Positions 36,207 to 45,855 of a DNA stretch of 64,000 bases are shown in pieces. Source of the DNA: an uncultured Lachnospiraceae bacterium (GTDB lineage: Bacteria; Bacillota; Clostridia; Lachnospirales; Lachnospiraceae); NCBI GenBank assembly GCA_910588565.1, contig CAJUPF010000007.1, positions 7,695-71,694 on the forward strand, read 5' to 3'. The position numbers and the translations under genes are program-made. Numbering within the stretch: position 1 is the stretch's first letter; each line of letters starts with the position of its first letter. The notes beneath the pieces are model-generated. The model saw only the letters and a list, made by a program, of their open reading frames with translations. It was not told the DNA's origin and made no database searches.

Positions 36207-37490
36207 TTAATTATTTAAAAATTTTTCGATACTTACCAGTTTCACGCAGACAACAAAAATACGGGTCGCAACTTCCAGATCTTCCAGGCTCGGATACGTC
36301 GGCGCAATCCGGATAACAGAATCTTTTGGATCTTTGCCATATGGGAACGTAGCGCCTGCCGGAGTCATCACAACGCCCGCTTTTTTCGCTTTGGAGACAA
36401 TTTCCTTCGCACAGTTATCCATGGCTTCATAACAGATAAAATAGCCTCCCTTGGGCCTGTACCAGCTTCCCACGCCTCTGTCCGCCAGCTCTCTGTCAAA
36501 CAGATCCAGAATCATTTCAAATTTGGGGCGCAGGATATCCGCATGTTTTCTCATGTGCTCCGTAATTCCATGGATATCTTTGAAAAATCTGACATGGCGA
36601 AGCTGGTTCACCTTATCATATCCAATGGTCTGTACAAATAACTGTTTCTTGATGTCTTCTAAGTTATTGGCCGAAGTCGCGATTGCAGCAAGGCCGGAAC
36701 CCGGAAAGCTGATCTTTGAAGTGGAGCAGAATTTGTAAACCATATCGGGATTGCCCGCCCGCTTACATTCTGCGAAAATCTCCACCAGATTATCCTGATC
36801 GATATCATACAGATGATGTACGCCGTACGCGTTGTCCCAGTAAATCCGAAAATCCCTTGCCGCCGGTTTTAATCTGGCAAAACGGCGCACAGTTTCATCG
36901 GAATACGTGATTCCCTGCGGATTGGAGTATTTTGGCACACACCAGATTCCTTTGACGGCTTCATCCTCTGCTACCAGCTTTTCAACCATATCCATATCCG
37001 GCCCGGTCTCAAGCATCGGAACATTGATCATTTCGATCCCGAAGTGCTCGGTAATCGTAAAATGCCTGTCATATCCGGGCACCGGACATAAAAATTTCAC
37101 TTGATCCAGTTTGCACCAGGGCGTGCTTCCCATTACGCCATGGGTCATAGAGCGGGAAATTGTGTCATACATAATATTCAGGCTGGAATTGCCGTAAATA
37201 ATAATATTGTCCGGATGACATTCAATCATATCGCCAATCAGCACTTTCGCTTCATGAATTCCATCCAGGACGCCGTAATTCCGGCAGTCGGTTCCGTCTT
37301 CACATGCCAGATCCACGCCGCTGTGCAGTACATCCATAATTTCCATGGAAAGATCCAACTGTTCTGCAGAAGGCTTTCCTCTGGACATATCCAGCTGAAG
37401 CCCCCGCATCTGATACCTTCTGTATTCTGCGTCGAGCTGCTTCTTTTCTTCGAGTAATTCTTCTTTGGTCATTTCCTGATATGGTTTCAT
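36207..37490 (-). CDS. Aspartate aminotransferase-like, subgroup Ic (Aminotran_MocR type)
   Basis: 427 residues. MRGLQLDMSRGKPSAEQLDL near the N-terminus and CPVPGYDRHFTITEHFGIEM are typical of the class Ic aminotransferases. The PLP lysine is in FCSTSKISFPGSGLAA. IYWDNAYGVHHL carries the cofactor Asp and VIRIAPTYPS the carboxylate-binding Arg. Activity as aspartate aminotransferase is inferred from the group. AGGAGGACTAGAA precedes the ATG at 37490. It is a separate gene between the AKR operon and rarA. Confidence 0.9.
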   Translation of the reverse strand: MKPYQEMTKEELLEEKKQLDAEYRRYQMRGLQLDMSRGKPSAEQLDLSMEIMDVLHSGVDLACEDGTDCRNYGVLDGIHEAKVLIGDMIECHPDNIIIYGNSSLNIMYDTISRSMTHGVMGSTPWCKLDQVKFLCPVPGYDRHFTITEHFGIEMINVPMLETGPDMDMVEKLVAEDEAVKGIWCVPKYSNPQGITYSDETVRRFARLKPAARDFRIYWDNAYGVHHLYDIDQDNLVEIFAECKRAGNPDMVYKFCSTSKISFPGSGLAAIATSANNLEDIKKQLFVQTIGYDKVNQLRHVRFFKDIHGITEHMRKHADILRPKFEMILDLFDRELADRGVGSWYRPKGGYFICYEAMDNCAKEIVSKAKKAGVVMTPAGATFPYGKDPKDSVIRIAPTYPSLEDLEVATRIFVVCVKLVSIEKFLNN

Positions 37491-37577
37491 TTCTAGTCCT
37501 CCTGATCTATTTTAATTTATGTTATCACCAGATTTCATCTGCGCATAATGCGCACAGACTGCGTTCGGTTTCCTCAT

Positions 37578-38897
37578 CTAATATTCTTCCAGACGCTTCA
37601 GATAAGCCTGTACCTGCCGCTCATATCCATTTTCCGTAGGATGATAAAATTTCTCCTCCGCCAGGGCGTCCGGCAGATACTGCTGTTTTACATAATGTCC
37701 CGGATAATCATGGGCATATTGGTAGCCGATTCCCCGTCCAAGCCTGCCGGAAGATTTATAGCTGGAATCCTGCAGGTAAGACGGTATCGGGGCTGTCTGT
37801 GTCTGCTTTACCACTTCGAGCGCTTTGTTAATGGCCAGATAAGCGGAATTGCTTTTGGGCGCCGTCGCTACATAGGTAACTGCTTCTGACAGTACAATCC
37901 TTGCTTCCGGCATCCCAAGCCGTTCCGCCGCCTGCGCCGCGGAAACTGCCACTGTCAGCGCATTTGGGTCCGCCATGCCCACGTCCTCCGCCGCACAAAT
38001 CATAATCCGCCTTGCAATAAACCGGATATCTTCTCCGGCATACAGCATTCTGGCAAGGTAATATACTGCCGCGTCCGGATCGGAGCCCCGCATACTTTTG
38101 ATAAAAGCGGAAATCGTATCATAATGGCTGTCCCCGCTTTTGTCATATTTTATCGCCCGTTTCTGAATACAGGCCTGCGCAACATCGATTGTAATGTGAA
38201 TCTTTCCATCGCTTCCCCGTTCTGTCGTCAGAACGCCAAGTTCAATTGCGTTTAACGCAGCCCTTGCGTCCCCATTGCTGATATCCGCCAGAAAATCCAG
38301 GGCGTCTTCCTCTATTACCGCTCCATAAGAGCCCATTCCTTTCACATCGTCCTGCACTGCCCGAAGCAGCAGGACTTTGATATCTTCTTTGGACAGGGAT
38401 TTCAGTTCAAAAATCACGGAGCGGGAAATCAGCGCGGCATTTACTTCAAAATAGGGATTCTCTGTCGTCGCCCCAATCAGAATCACCGTGCCGTCCTCCA
38501 CAAACGGAAGCAGGTAATCCTGCTGGCCTTTATTAAACCGGTGAATTTCATCGATAAAGAGAATCGTCTTTTTACCGTACATGCCCTGATTGTCTTTCGC
38601 CTTATGGACGATTTCTTCCATATCCTTTTTTCCGGCGGCCGTCGCGTTGATCTGGGTAAATTCCGCACTGGTCGTATGGGCAATCACTTTTGCCAGAGTC
38701 GTCTTTCCGGTTCCCGGCGGCCCGTAAAATATCACGGAAGAAAGCTTATCCGCCTTGATGGCGCGGTAAAGAAGTTTGTCCTTTCCAATAATATGCCGCT
38801 GCCCCACTACCTCTTCCAGGTTCGTCGGGCGCAGCCTTGAGGCCAGAGGCGATTCTTTTTCCTGATTCTGTTCTCTCATATATTCAAATAAATCCAT
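37578..38897 (-). CDS. rarA: Replication-associated recombination protein A (AAA+ ATPase)
   Basis: 439 residues of the RarA/MgsA/WRNIP1 family, related to clamp-loader subunits and acting at stalled forks. Walker A GPPGTGKTT at 59-67, Walker B ILFIDEIHRFNKGQQDYLLP near 110, sensor ATTENPYFEVNAALISR, then the tetramerisation/C-terminal domain (YLPDALAEEKFYHPTENGYE). The start ATG at 38897 follows GAGAGGAAATAAG. It lies 76 bp after sbcC on the same strand, so the sbcD-sbcC-rarA row is a repair cluster. Confidence 0.96.
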   Translation of the reverse strand: MDLFEYMREQNQEKESPLASRLRPTNLEEVVGQRHIIGKDKLLYRAIKADKLSSVIFYGPPGTGKTTLAKVIAHTTSAEFTQINATAAGKKDMEEIVHKAKDNQGMYGKKTILFIDEIHRFNKGQQDYLLPFVEDGTVILIGATTENPYFEVNAALISRSVIFELKSLSKEDIKVLLLRAVQDDVKGMGSYGAVIEEDALDFLADISNGDARAALNAIELGVLTTERGSDGKIHITIDVAQACIQKRAIKYDKSGDSHYDTISAFIKSMRGSDPDAAVYYLARMLYAGEDIRFIARRIMICAAEDVGMADPNALTVAVSAAQAAERLGMPEARIVLSEAVTYVATAPKSNSAYLAINKALEVVKQTQTAPIPSYLQDSSYKSSGRLGRGIGYQYAHDYPGHYVKQQYLPDALAEEKFYHPTENGYERQVQAYLKRLEEY

Positions 38898-38973
38898 CTT
38901 ATTTCCTCTCCGTTGCGTCACCGTCTCCCTCAATAAAGATACATGAATTTCCCTTATTTTACAAGGATAAAAT

Positions 38974-41900
38974 TTATTCTATCTCGGCGTAACTGCTGAC
39001 CCGTCCATTTTCCATCTTCTTTGTAACAAGGATTTTTCGTTCGATTTTCTCTTTCAGTTCAGAAACATGGGAAATAATTCCCACCAGGCGGTTTCCTTCC
39101 GTCAGCTGTATCAGTGCGCGCATCGCCTGGTTTAAGGTTTCCTCATCCAAAGAGCCAAAACCCTCATCCACAAACATACAGTCCATTTGAATGCCTCCGG
39201 CATTGGACTGTATCTCATCCGAAAGCCCCAATGCCAGGGAAAGGGACGCCTGGAAAGATTCTCCGCCGGAGAGCGTTTTTACACTGCGTTCTGTCGTATT
39301 ATAATGATCGATTACGCAAAGCTCTAACCCCAGTTTTTCTTTTTTGCTCTGGCTTTGCGAAACGGCTTCCCGCTTTAATTCATACTGGCCTCCGCTCATC
39401 GTCATCAGCCTTCGGTTTGCACGGATTAGAATGCGGTCAAAATATGCCATCTGGACATACGTTTCCAGCTCAACCTTCTGCTTGTCCTTTAACTTGCCGT
39501 TTGCCGTGTCGGAAAGCGCGTTCATCCAGATATATTTCCGCTCCACTTCCACAATGGTATCCTGCTTTGTTTTTACAGCCCGGCAGATATTGCTGTTTGT
39601 GGTAAAAGCGGTATTGATTTCATCCCGTCTGGCAGAAAGCATATCCCGTTCCTGCTGCCATGTTTCCTTCCGCGCCAGCACTTCTTCCTCCTGCAAAAGC
39701 CCTGCCTCCCCGGCTGCTGCCAGCTGGCTCTCTAATGTCTCAACGGCTGCAGCCAGCCGCTCTGTTTTGGTCTGGCATTCTGTATAGGTCTGCTTTGCCG
39801 CTTCCAGTGAAGCCTCCAACGCAGCTGCGCGTTCTTTTAAAATGCGGATATTCTTCTGTAACGCCTCTGCGCTTTCTGTTCCAAGCTGGTTTGACAGATT
39901 TTGAATCTGCTCCTTTCGGGCGTCGCAGCCTGTTTTCTGTTTTGTCTGTATTACTTCGGACTTCTGTATCGCTTCTGTAAGCGTTTTTCTTTCCGCTTCT
40001 TTTACCGGGAGCTTTTGCTCCAGTTCCTGCTTTCGCAAAAGCCTGGCATGATTTTTCTGCAATTCTGCTGTAAGAACAGCGATTGTTTCCTTTAATTCTG
40101 TTTCTCTGTCAAAAGCTGCGGCAATCAGCGTTTCTTCCGGCATTGCGCAGTCTGTGTCCATAGCTGCCGCATTCAGGCATTCCAGCAGCTGCCTGTTCTT
40201 TTCACGGCGGCGGCTTTCGATTCCCTCCGCCTGTTTTTCCAGCGTATGTAATAGATTCTGGCTATTGGAAAGCTGTTCTGCTTTTTGCTGCTCCATTTCT
40301 TTCAGGCGGGTGCGCTCGGCAATCTGCGCTTTTATTTCTGCGATCTGCTCTGCCAGGCTATCGATTGCTTCTTTTATGGAAACCAGCAGTTCCTGCACCT
40401 GGGATGTATCCGCGCCAGTGTCTGCAGAATTTAGAAGATAATCCTGTGCCTTACTGCTGCTTATACTGCCTCCCACGGTAAAGGCGGCTGCGGCTGTTAC
40501 AGGATAGCCCTGCGCCAGCAGGAGCGGCTTTATGTTTTCTATATCCCTGGCTGTCTGCTGCTTCAAGATTGTTTCCTGTCCTTTTAATACTGCTGTATGT
40601 TCCTGGGCTGCTGTGATTTCCTGCTTTAACTGCTGCAGCTGGCGTTCTGTTTCGGCAGTTTCCGCTTCCGATTTTTCCAGGCGTTTTCTTTGCTGCTCCG
40701 CCTGTTTCAGCTGATCTTTGCTTTCCTTGTAACGTTCCTTCAGTTTGGATTCCACATGCTCTGCATCTGACAGGCACTGGCGGCGCCATGTAGTAAATGA
40801 GAGTTCTGCAGCTGCGTCTTCTGTGTACACGGTCAGGCTGTCACATTCTCCGCCATTTACAGAACTGCTGTGACATGGGCGGTCGGCGGCTGTACCTGTT
40901 TTCCCTGTATATCCGGACGAGCTGCTGTATTCTCCGTCACTTACAAAAGAACTGTTGCCTGTGTGGCTGGCAGCTGCGGAGAGCTGCAGTGTCTGCCGTG
41001 TATGTTCCCACTGTTTCAGTTTTTCTTCCAGCTGCCCCTTACATACTGCATATTCCTGCCTGCTTTGCTGTAATTGTTCATTCTGCTTGTTCTGTCTGGC
41101 TTCTTCCCGTTTTATTTTCTGATCCAGTTCCTTCTGGCGGGCAATCTCTTTTTCACAGATTTTTATGTCTTCCGTATTACTTGCTGTTTCTGACTGGATT
41201 TGCTGCGCCTGTATGGCGATTTTGCGGTTCAGGCTGACAAAATCGTCTTCCGCCGCGCCAAAGAGCCTGCCTGCCGCTTCGCAAATCTCCTGCTTCCACT
41301 CCTGCTGGCGTTTTGACAGCTGGCCTGCCCCGGCGCTGAGGCGTTCTGTCTGTTCCTGCTGTATGGTAAGCTGCTCCTTTTCCCTTTCCAGTTCTTCTTT
41401 TGCCGGAACTGTCTCCTGTAATCCGGCTGGCGCCGGATGATGCACGGAACCGCAGACGGGACATGGCTCTCCCTCTTTTAAATCCCGTGCCAGTATCCCG
41501 GCCTGGGCGTCTAAAAACTGCTGTTCCATATGCTGGTATGCTGACTGCAGCTCTGTTTTAAGCTGAACGGCCTTTTGATACTGCTCCTGCGCAGACTGCA
41601 GCTCTGTTTGCCCCAGCGCAAACCGATCCAAACCGGCCTGCAATTGTCCCAGCTCCTGGCTGCGTGCCGCAAGTTCCTGTTTTTTCTGCTGTAAAAGAAG
41701 CAGACGGCCATCACGGTCTTTCAGCAGCTCCCATTCTTCCTTCATCTGATCCAGCTGCTTTTGCTCCTCTTTTGCCCTGATCTGCAGCGTTTCACAGGCT
41801 GTCCGCCTGTCCTCAGCTTCTTTTTTTGAGCTGCGCAGCCCTTCTATCTGCCTCTGAACCGTTTCTAACTGTTCTTTTGCGGCTTCGGCCTGATGGCGGC

Positions 41901-43545
41901 AGTTTAACGCGGTTTCTTTTGCGGCTTTTAGTGTTTCCTGTTCTGCGTTCTGCGCTTCGATTGTTTTCTGCAGTGTCTGTTCCTGTAAAAGCAGCTCTTT
42001 GCAGCGGCGCTCTTCCTTCTGTATCCTTTGTGTAATGGCTTTCTGCTCTGCTATCTCATTTTCTAAGATTGCTTCCTGCGCTTTGATCTGTTTTTTTGCT
42101 TCCTGCGCAGACAGCAGCATGGTATCCCGGTCTGCCAAAGCCTCCGCCTGCGCTTTGCAGCCGCGGATTTCTTCGGTAAGCTTTTGTAATGTATCCTGCT
42201 CTTTCGCTATCTGTTTCCGGTTCTCCCGCTGCTTTGCAAGTTCCTGTTTCAGCTCGTCCCTCTGCCTGCAGAGATTGTTTTTATCCCGCTGGGCGGTATT
42301 CTTTTTGTATTCCAGACGTTCCTTTTCTTCCCCGACAACAGAAAGCGTATTTAACTCTTCCTGATCTGTGCGCAGAGATTTTTCCAGCTCCTGCAGCTTT
42401 CGTCCCAGCTCTTTCTGCCGCTCTGTTTCCTGTAAAAGAGCCTGCTCTTCTGCTTCTAATCTGGCTTTTTCCCGTTTCAGCGTGTCAAACACAACCAGCC
42501 TGTCCTGCTGCTCTTTTATCTGCAAAGCGATTGCAGGGCATTCTCCGGCTTTTGCTTCCGCTTGTGTATAGCGGGCTTTTTCTTCTTCTAACCGGGGCAG
42601 CTGTTCCTGCAGCAGTGTCCTGTGTTCCAGAAGCTGTTCCCGCTGTTCTTTTACTTTATGAATATTTCCAATCAGCTGCGCTTCTTTCTGAATCAGAATA
42701 TCCTTCTGTCTCATTTCCCCGTCTAAAACATGTAAGACCGCCTGATCTCTTTTGCAGAGTTCTTCTAACAGCTCGATGCCTTCCTTGATTCTGCTGTCAA
42801 ATCCCTCTTTTTTTATTCCTTCTAATCTCAGGGAAAGCCCTTTTTGGTATCCTTCCATCCCCCGCGGCAGCTGTGGGAAAATAGACGCGTCTTCGATGCA
42901 GAGAATCCCATCCATATACTGCCGGATGCTGCGTCTGAGTTCATCATATTCTTTCCATTGCTTTTTTACCGATGCCTTTAACTGCTCCTGCAGGCTCTGG
43001 TATATCCCGGTTCCAAAAATCTGCCGGAAAATCGTGCTGCGCTCCTCCGTTCCTGCCAGCAGCAGCTTCTGGAAATCTCCCTGCGCAATCATGGCAATCT
43101 GCATAAACTGCCTGCGGTCAAGGCCAATCAGCTCCGTAACTGCTTTGGTTACGTCTGTCGATTTGGTCACAGGGCTGCGTCCATCTGGAAACGTCAGTGT
43201 GGCTTCCGCTTTCTGGGTTGTGTAACCAGAGCCCCGTTCCTTGGGCCGCAGGTATTCCGGATTTCTCCGCACGGTATACCGCTTTCCATGGTAATCAAAT
43301 ATGTATTCCACAAAGGTTGGGACATCCTTATCTGCGTATTTGCTGCGAAACATATCCGCCTCACGCACATCTCCGCTGGCTTTTCCATATAACGCAAAAA
43401 TAACAGCGTCGAAAATTGTCGTTTTTCCCGCCCCGGTATCCCCGGTAATCAGGTAGATTCCCTGCCCGCCGAATCTGGTAAAATCAAGTTCTGTCTTCTT
43501 CGCATATGGCCCGAATGCGCTTATCGTAAGTTTTACTGGCTTCAT
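38974..43545 (-). CDS. sbcC: Exonuclease subunit SbcC with in-frame insertion
   Basis: 1523 residues, an SMC-like ATPase of the SbcCD hairpin nuclease. Walker A GDTGAGKT at 35-42. Long coiled coils flank the zinc hook GEPCPVCGSVHHPAP near 695. The ABC signature TLSGGESFQASLSLALG and Walker B MFVDEGFGSLDEETL are near the end. The usual length is about 1000-1200, so this protein is long. Part of the excess is a Ser/Thr/Gly-rich insert around residues 853-914 that breaks the coiled coil and contains two diverged repeats. The start ATG at 43545 overlaps the sbcD stop by 4 bp. Confidence 0.93.
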   Translation of the reverse strand: MKPVKLTISAFGPYAKKTELDFTRFGGQGIYLITGDTGAGKTTIFDAVIFALYGKASGDVREADMFRSKYADKDVPTFVEYIFDYHGKRYTVRRNPEYLRPKERGSGYTTQKAEATLTFPDGRSPVTKSTDVTKAVTELIGLDRRQFMQIAMIAQGDFQKLLLAGTEERSTIFRQIFGTGIYQSLQEQLKASVKKQWKEYDELRRSIRQYMDGILCIEDASIFPQLPRGMEGYQKGLSLRLEGIKKEGFDSRIKEGIELLEELCKRDQAVLHVLDGEMRQKDILIQKEAQLIGNIHKVKEQREQLLEHRTLLQEQLPRLEEEKARYTQAEAKAGECPAIALQIKEQQDRLVVFDTLKREKARLEAEEQALLQETERQKELGRKLQELEKSLRTDQEELNTLSVVGEEKERLEYKKNTAQRDKNNLCRQRDELKQELAKQRENRKQIAKEQDTLQKLTEEIRGCKAQAEALADRDTMLLSAQEAKKQIKAQEAILENEIAEQKAITQRIQKEERRCKELLLQEQTLQKTIEAQNAEQETLKAAKETALNCRHQAEAAKEQLETVQRQIEGLRSSKKEAEDRRTACETLQIRAKEEQKQLDQMKEEWELLKDRDGRLLLLQQKKQELAARSQELGQLQAGLDRFALGQTELQSAQEQYQKAVQLKTELQSAYQHMEQQFLDAQAGILARDLKEGEPCPVCGSVHHPAPAGLQETVPAKEELEREKEQLTIQQEQTERLSAGAGQLSKRQQEWKQEICEAAGRLFGAAEDDFVSLNRKIAIQAQQIQSETASNTEDIKICEKEIARQKELDQKIKREEARQNKQNEQLQQSRQEYAVCKGQLEEKLKQWEHTRQTLQLSAAASHTGNSSFVSDGEYSSSSGYTGKTGTAADRPCHSSSVNGGECDSLTVYTEDAAAELSFTTWRRQCLSDAEHVESKLKERYKESKDQLKQAEQQRKRLEKSEAETAETERQLQQLKQEITAAQEHTAVLKGQETILKQQTARDIENIKPLLLAQGYPVTAAAAFTVGGSISSSKAQDYLLNSADTGADTSQVQELLVSIKEAIDSLAEQIAEIKAQIAERTRLKEMEQQKAEQLSNSQNLLHTLEKQAEGIESRRREKNRQLLECLNAAAMDTDCAMPEETLIAAAFDRETELKETIAVLTAELQKNHARLLRKQELEQKLPVKEAERKTLTEAIQKSEVIQTKQKTGCDARKEQIQNLSNQLGTESAEALQKNIRILKERAAALEASLEAAKQTYTECQTKTERLAAAVETLESQLAAAGEAGLLQEEEVLARKETWQQERDMLSARRDEINTAFTTNSNICRAVKTKQDTIVEVERKYIWMNALSDTANGKLKDKQKVELETYVQMAYFDRILIRANRRLMTMSGGQYELKREAVSQSQSKKEKLGLELCVIDHYNTTERSVKTLSGGESFQASLSLALGLSDEIQSNAGGIQMDCMFVDEGFGSLDEETLNQAMRALIQLTEGNRLVGIISHVSELKEKIERKILVTKKMENGRVSSYAEIE
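40803..40985 (-). repeat. Two-copy repeat insertion within sbcC
   Basis: Two diverged units share GTAA-TG-CGGAGAATRY and CAGTTCT-T blocks. They encode NSSFVSDGEYSSSSGYTG and HSSSVNGGECDSLTVYTE. The composition (Ser, Gly, Thr) is unlike the surrounding coiled coil. Confidence 0.5.
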
Positions 43546-44789
43546 AACATCCCTTCTATCATTTGCCTGACATATTCCGTCTGTTCCTCACTCATGGGCT
43601 GATTATTCTGCAGCTCATAAAATTCTTCAAATAATTCCAGTTCTGACTTCTGTTCCATATCCTCCGCCGCTTCCATCGCCCTGCTGTCCCTGGTCCGGCT
43701 GTTGTCATATTCCAGGCGCATCAGGTTGGGATAAATCAAACGCAGTTTCTGCATAGCGTCCGGAACGTCCTCTTCATCTGTCAGCGTAATCTTCAGATAG
43801 TCCTCTGTGTCCATGCCCTGATAAAAAGAACGCGCCGTCACTTCCAGATACGTCCCCCGGATCATACGCATATCGTGAAGCGGAACCAGCGGAACCATAC
43901 GAAGCTCTACCTGTCCTTTTTCCCTGAAATCCACAACGGTAACCGATTTCTCCTGCCCGGCCTCCGAAAAGGAATACTTTAACGGCGTACCGCAGTAGCG
44001 GATGGTTTCCCGTCCTACAGACTGGGGGCTGTGGATATGTCCCAGCGCCACATAATCAAAAGCGTCAAATACCCAGGCATCCACATTGTCAATGCCTCCG
44101 ACGGAAACCATGTGATCTGCGGAAGGATTGCCGGACAGTCCGGAGGGTATGGCATTAGAATCGCCGGAGGGCAGTTCCTTAGAGTTACCGGGAGGCATAG
44201 CTGAATACCCGGAGGGCAGTTCCTCGGAGTCGCAGCGTCCCGCCCCTGTTACAAACTGATGCGCCACAAGGATATTGCGTTCTGCCGGGTCCGCTTCCAT
44301 CCGATCGATCGCCGCCTTTACTGCTTCATGGTAGCTTTCCGGCAAGTCTTTTGCCTGCTCCTGTTCGAGAACATGGCGCACAACTGCGGGTTTTATGAAG
44401 GGAAGCAGATAGAGGAAGAGTGAGCCGTATGTATCGGATAATTCAATTTTAGCCGCTGTGCCGTTATAGACCGGGGAAATATAGATTTCCCTGTCTTTCA
44501 TTATCTGCGAGCCATATGCAATCCGTTCCGCAGAATCATGATTTCCACTGATCAGGAACACTTTTCTGTTCTGTCTGGCCAGTCCGGTCAGAAATCGGTC
44601 AAATATCTGCACTGCTTCAGCAGAAGGCGCAGCTTTATCGTAAATATCCCCCGCTATCATCACGCCTTCCGCCTGTTCTTCTTCTGCAATTGCAAGAATC
44701 CGGTTTAATATGTATTTTTGCTCTTCCACCATGGAAAATTCATTGACACGCTTTCCGATATGAAGATCTGAGATATGAAGAAATTTCAT
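43542..44789 (-). CDS. sbcD: Exonuclease subunit SbcD with PSG-repeat insertion
   Basis: 415 residues, Mre11-like metallophosphoesterase. The metal motifs are SDLHIG (7-12), GDIYDKAAPS, SGNHDSAERI, and ALGHIHSPQ near 245. Between VTGAGRCDSEE and the GGIDNVDAW segment lies an insertion (about residues 188-219) of tandem units ELPSGYSA, MPPGNSK, ELPSGDSN and AIPSGLSG. These are related to the 46-bp repeat family. The start ATG at 44789 has GGGAGGCAAT before it. It is coupled to sbcC by a 4-bp overlap. Confidence 0.94.
   Translation of the reverse strand: MKFLHISDLHIGKRVNEFSMVEEQKYILNRILAIAEEEQAEGVMIAGDIYDKAAPSAEAVQIFDRFLTGLARQNRKVFLISGNHDSAERIAYGSQIMKDREIYISPVYNGTAAKIELSDTYGSLFLYLLPFIKPAVVRHVLEQEQAKDLPESYHEAVKAAIDRMEADPAERNILVAHQFVTGAGRCDSEELPSGYSAMPPGNSKELPSGDSNAIPSGLSGNPSADHMVSVGGIDNVDAWVFDAFDYVALGHIHSPQSVGRETIRYCGTPLKYSFSEAGQEKSVTVVDFREKGQVELRMVPLVPLHDMRMIRGTYLEVTARSFYQGMDTEDYLKITLTDEEDVPDAMQKLRLIYPNLMRLEYDNSRTRDSRAMEAAEDMEQKSELELFEEFYELQNNQPMSEEQTEYVRQMIEGML
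44131..44226 (-). repeat. Tandem 21-24-bp repeats within sbcD (PSG element)
   Basis: Four units around CCGGAGGG or CCGGGAGG recur every 21-24 bp. On the reverse strand CCCTCCGGGTATTCAGCTAT followed by GCCTCCCGG aligns with the 46-bp element copy in the thioesterase gene. Confidence 0.65.
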
Positions 44790-44816
44790 ATTGCCTCCCT
44801 GATGTTCTGTCTGTTT

Positions 44817-44925
44817 CCGGCTCCTGGCAGCACGAAAATCAAACTGCCGGGGCATCCAATTTTTCAACCTGTTCTTTTCCGCTCCTGGCAGCTCAGCAGG
44901 TGAGCTGCCGGAGCATCAACTTTTT
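44817..44925. repeat. Two tandem hairpin units, period 61 bp
   Basis: CTCCTGGCAG...CTGCCGGGGCATC (44821-44856) and CTCCTGGCAG...CTGCCGGAGCATC (44882-44917) are direct repeats. The second forms a near-perfect hairpin (GGCAGCTCA / TGAGCTGCC, loop GCAGG). They occupy the gap between the deacetylase gene and sbcD. Confidence 0.6.
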
Positions 44926-44949
44926 TCATTATATTACAGGTATATCCTG

Positions 44950-45753
44950 CTAGTCAAATAGTATCTCATCGACGGTTACGAACATATAGCCCTCGGCTGT
45001 CAGTTTGTCAATAATCTGAAATGCCGCGTTTACAGAAGATTCGGAAGCGTCGTGCAGCAGGATAATATCATCTGCTTTTACGTTCTTTAATACCCGTTTC
45101 ACCACCCGATCCGTGTTTTCTGTTTTCCAGTCTAAAGGATCTACATCCCAGAGCACCTCGATCATTGTTGTTTCATAGTCCAGATTCTTCTTCCAGCTGC
45201 CAAAGGGCGGCCGAATATATTCCGGATATTCCCCCGTTACATTATAAATTGCCTCGTTTGTCTCATCGACCTGCGCAATCGCCGCTTCATCACTCAGCGC
45301 GCCCAGATTTACATGCTCATAAGAATGGTTTCCAATCAGATGACCGTCTTCATGCATCTGCTCTACAATTTCAGGCAGCCGATCCACTTCTTTTCCCAGC
45401 AAAAAGAACGTGGCGCATACACCACGTTCTTTTAAACCGGCTAAGAGCATTTCCGTATAATCAGCATTCGGACCGTCATCAAACGTCAGTGCAACTTTTT
45501 TCTTTACCAAATCCTGCGTGGTTTTATCAAACGATCTCTCCTTATGATCCTTCGATGGCAAAGAAACATCTCCATAAGGCTCAGAGAGATTCCTGTCGGG
45601 AGATTCCTTTGACACCACGTTCATAACCGGCTGGTTATCTGTATTCTCTATTCTGTTTATAAAATGTTTCACTCCATGTTCCGCTGCCATCCCCAGTACG
45701 ATACACGCCAGCAGAACGTCCATTTTCCATAGAAAGCTGCGTATTTTATTCAT
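44950..45753 (-). CDS. NodB-type polysaccharide deacetylase, membrane-anchored
   Basis: 267 residues. An N-terminal signal anchor (about residues 8-24) is followed by a linker, then the NodB domain. Motif 1 is TFDDGP (Asp92, Asp93), motif 2 GNHSYEH near 139-145, motif 3 RPPFGSW near 182, and then DVDPLDW and LLHDASE. It removes acetyl groups from peptidoglycan or another glycan outside the membrane; the substrate is unknown. The linker segment PYGDVSLPSKDHKE (59-72) resembles the repeat-encoded thioesterase tail PSGDTSMPFGDHED. No strong ribosome site precedes the ATG at 45753. Confidence 0.9.
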   Translation of the reverse strand: MNKIRSFLWKMDVLLACIVLGMAAEHGVKHFINRIENTDNQPVMNVVSKESPDRNLSEPYGDVSLPSKDHKERSFDKTTQDLVKKKVALTFDDGPNADYTEMLLAGLKERGVCATFFLLGKEVDRLPEIVEQMHEDGHLIGNHSYEHVNLGALSDEAAIAQVDETNEAIYNVTGEYPEYIRPPFGSWKKNLDYETTMIEVLWDVDPLDWKTENTDRVVKRVLKNVKADDIILLHDASESSVNAAFQIIDKLTAEGYMFVTVDEILFD

Positions 45754-45855
45754 GCCGTCACTGCTTTATATTCTCTTAGGATACTATATGCGGGAATGTT
45801 TGCAACTATTCAGCCTCGGTCTTTGCGCTTGCTGCATTTTGCCATTTACTTCATA

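Noticed and set aside
42189..42788. Long forward-strand open frame inside sbcC
   Set aside because: It is antisense to a well-supported gene with biased codon use, which creates long shadow frames.
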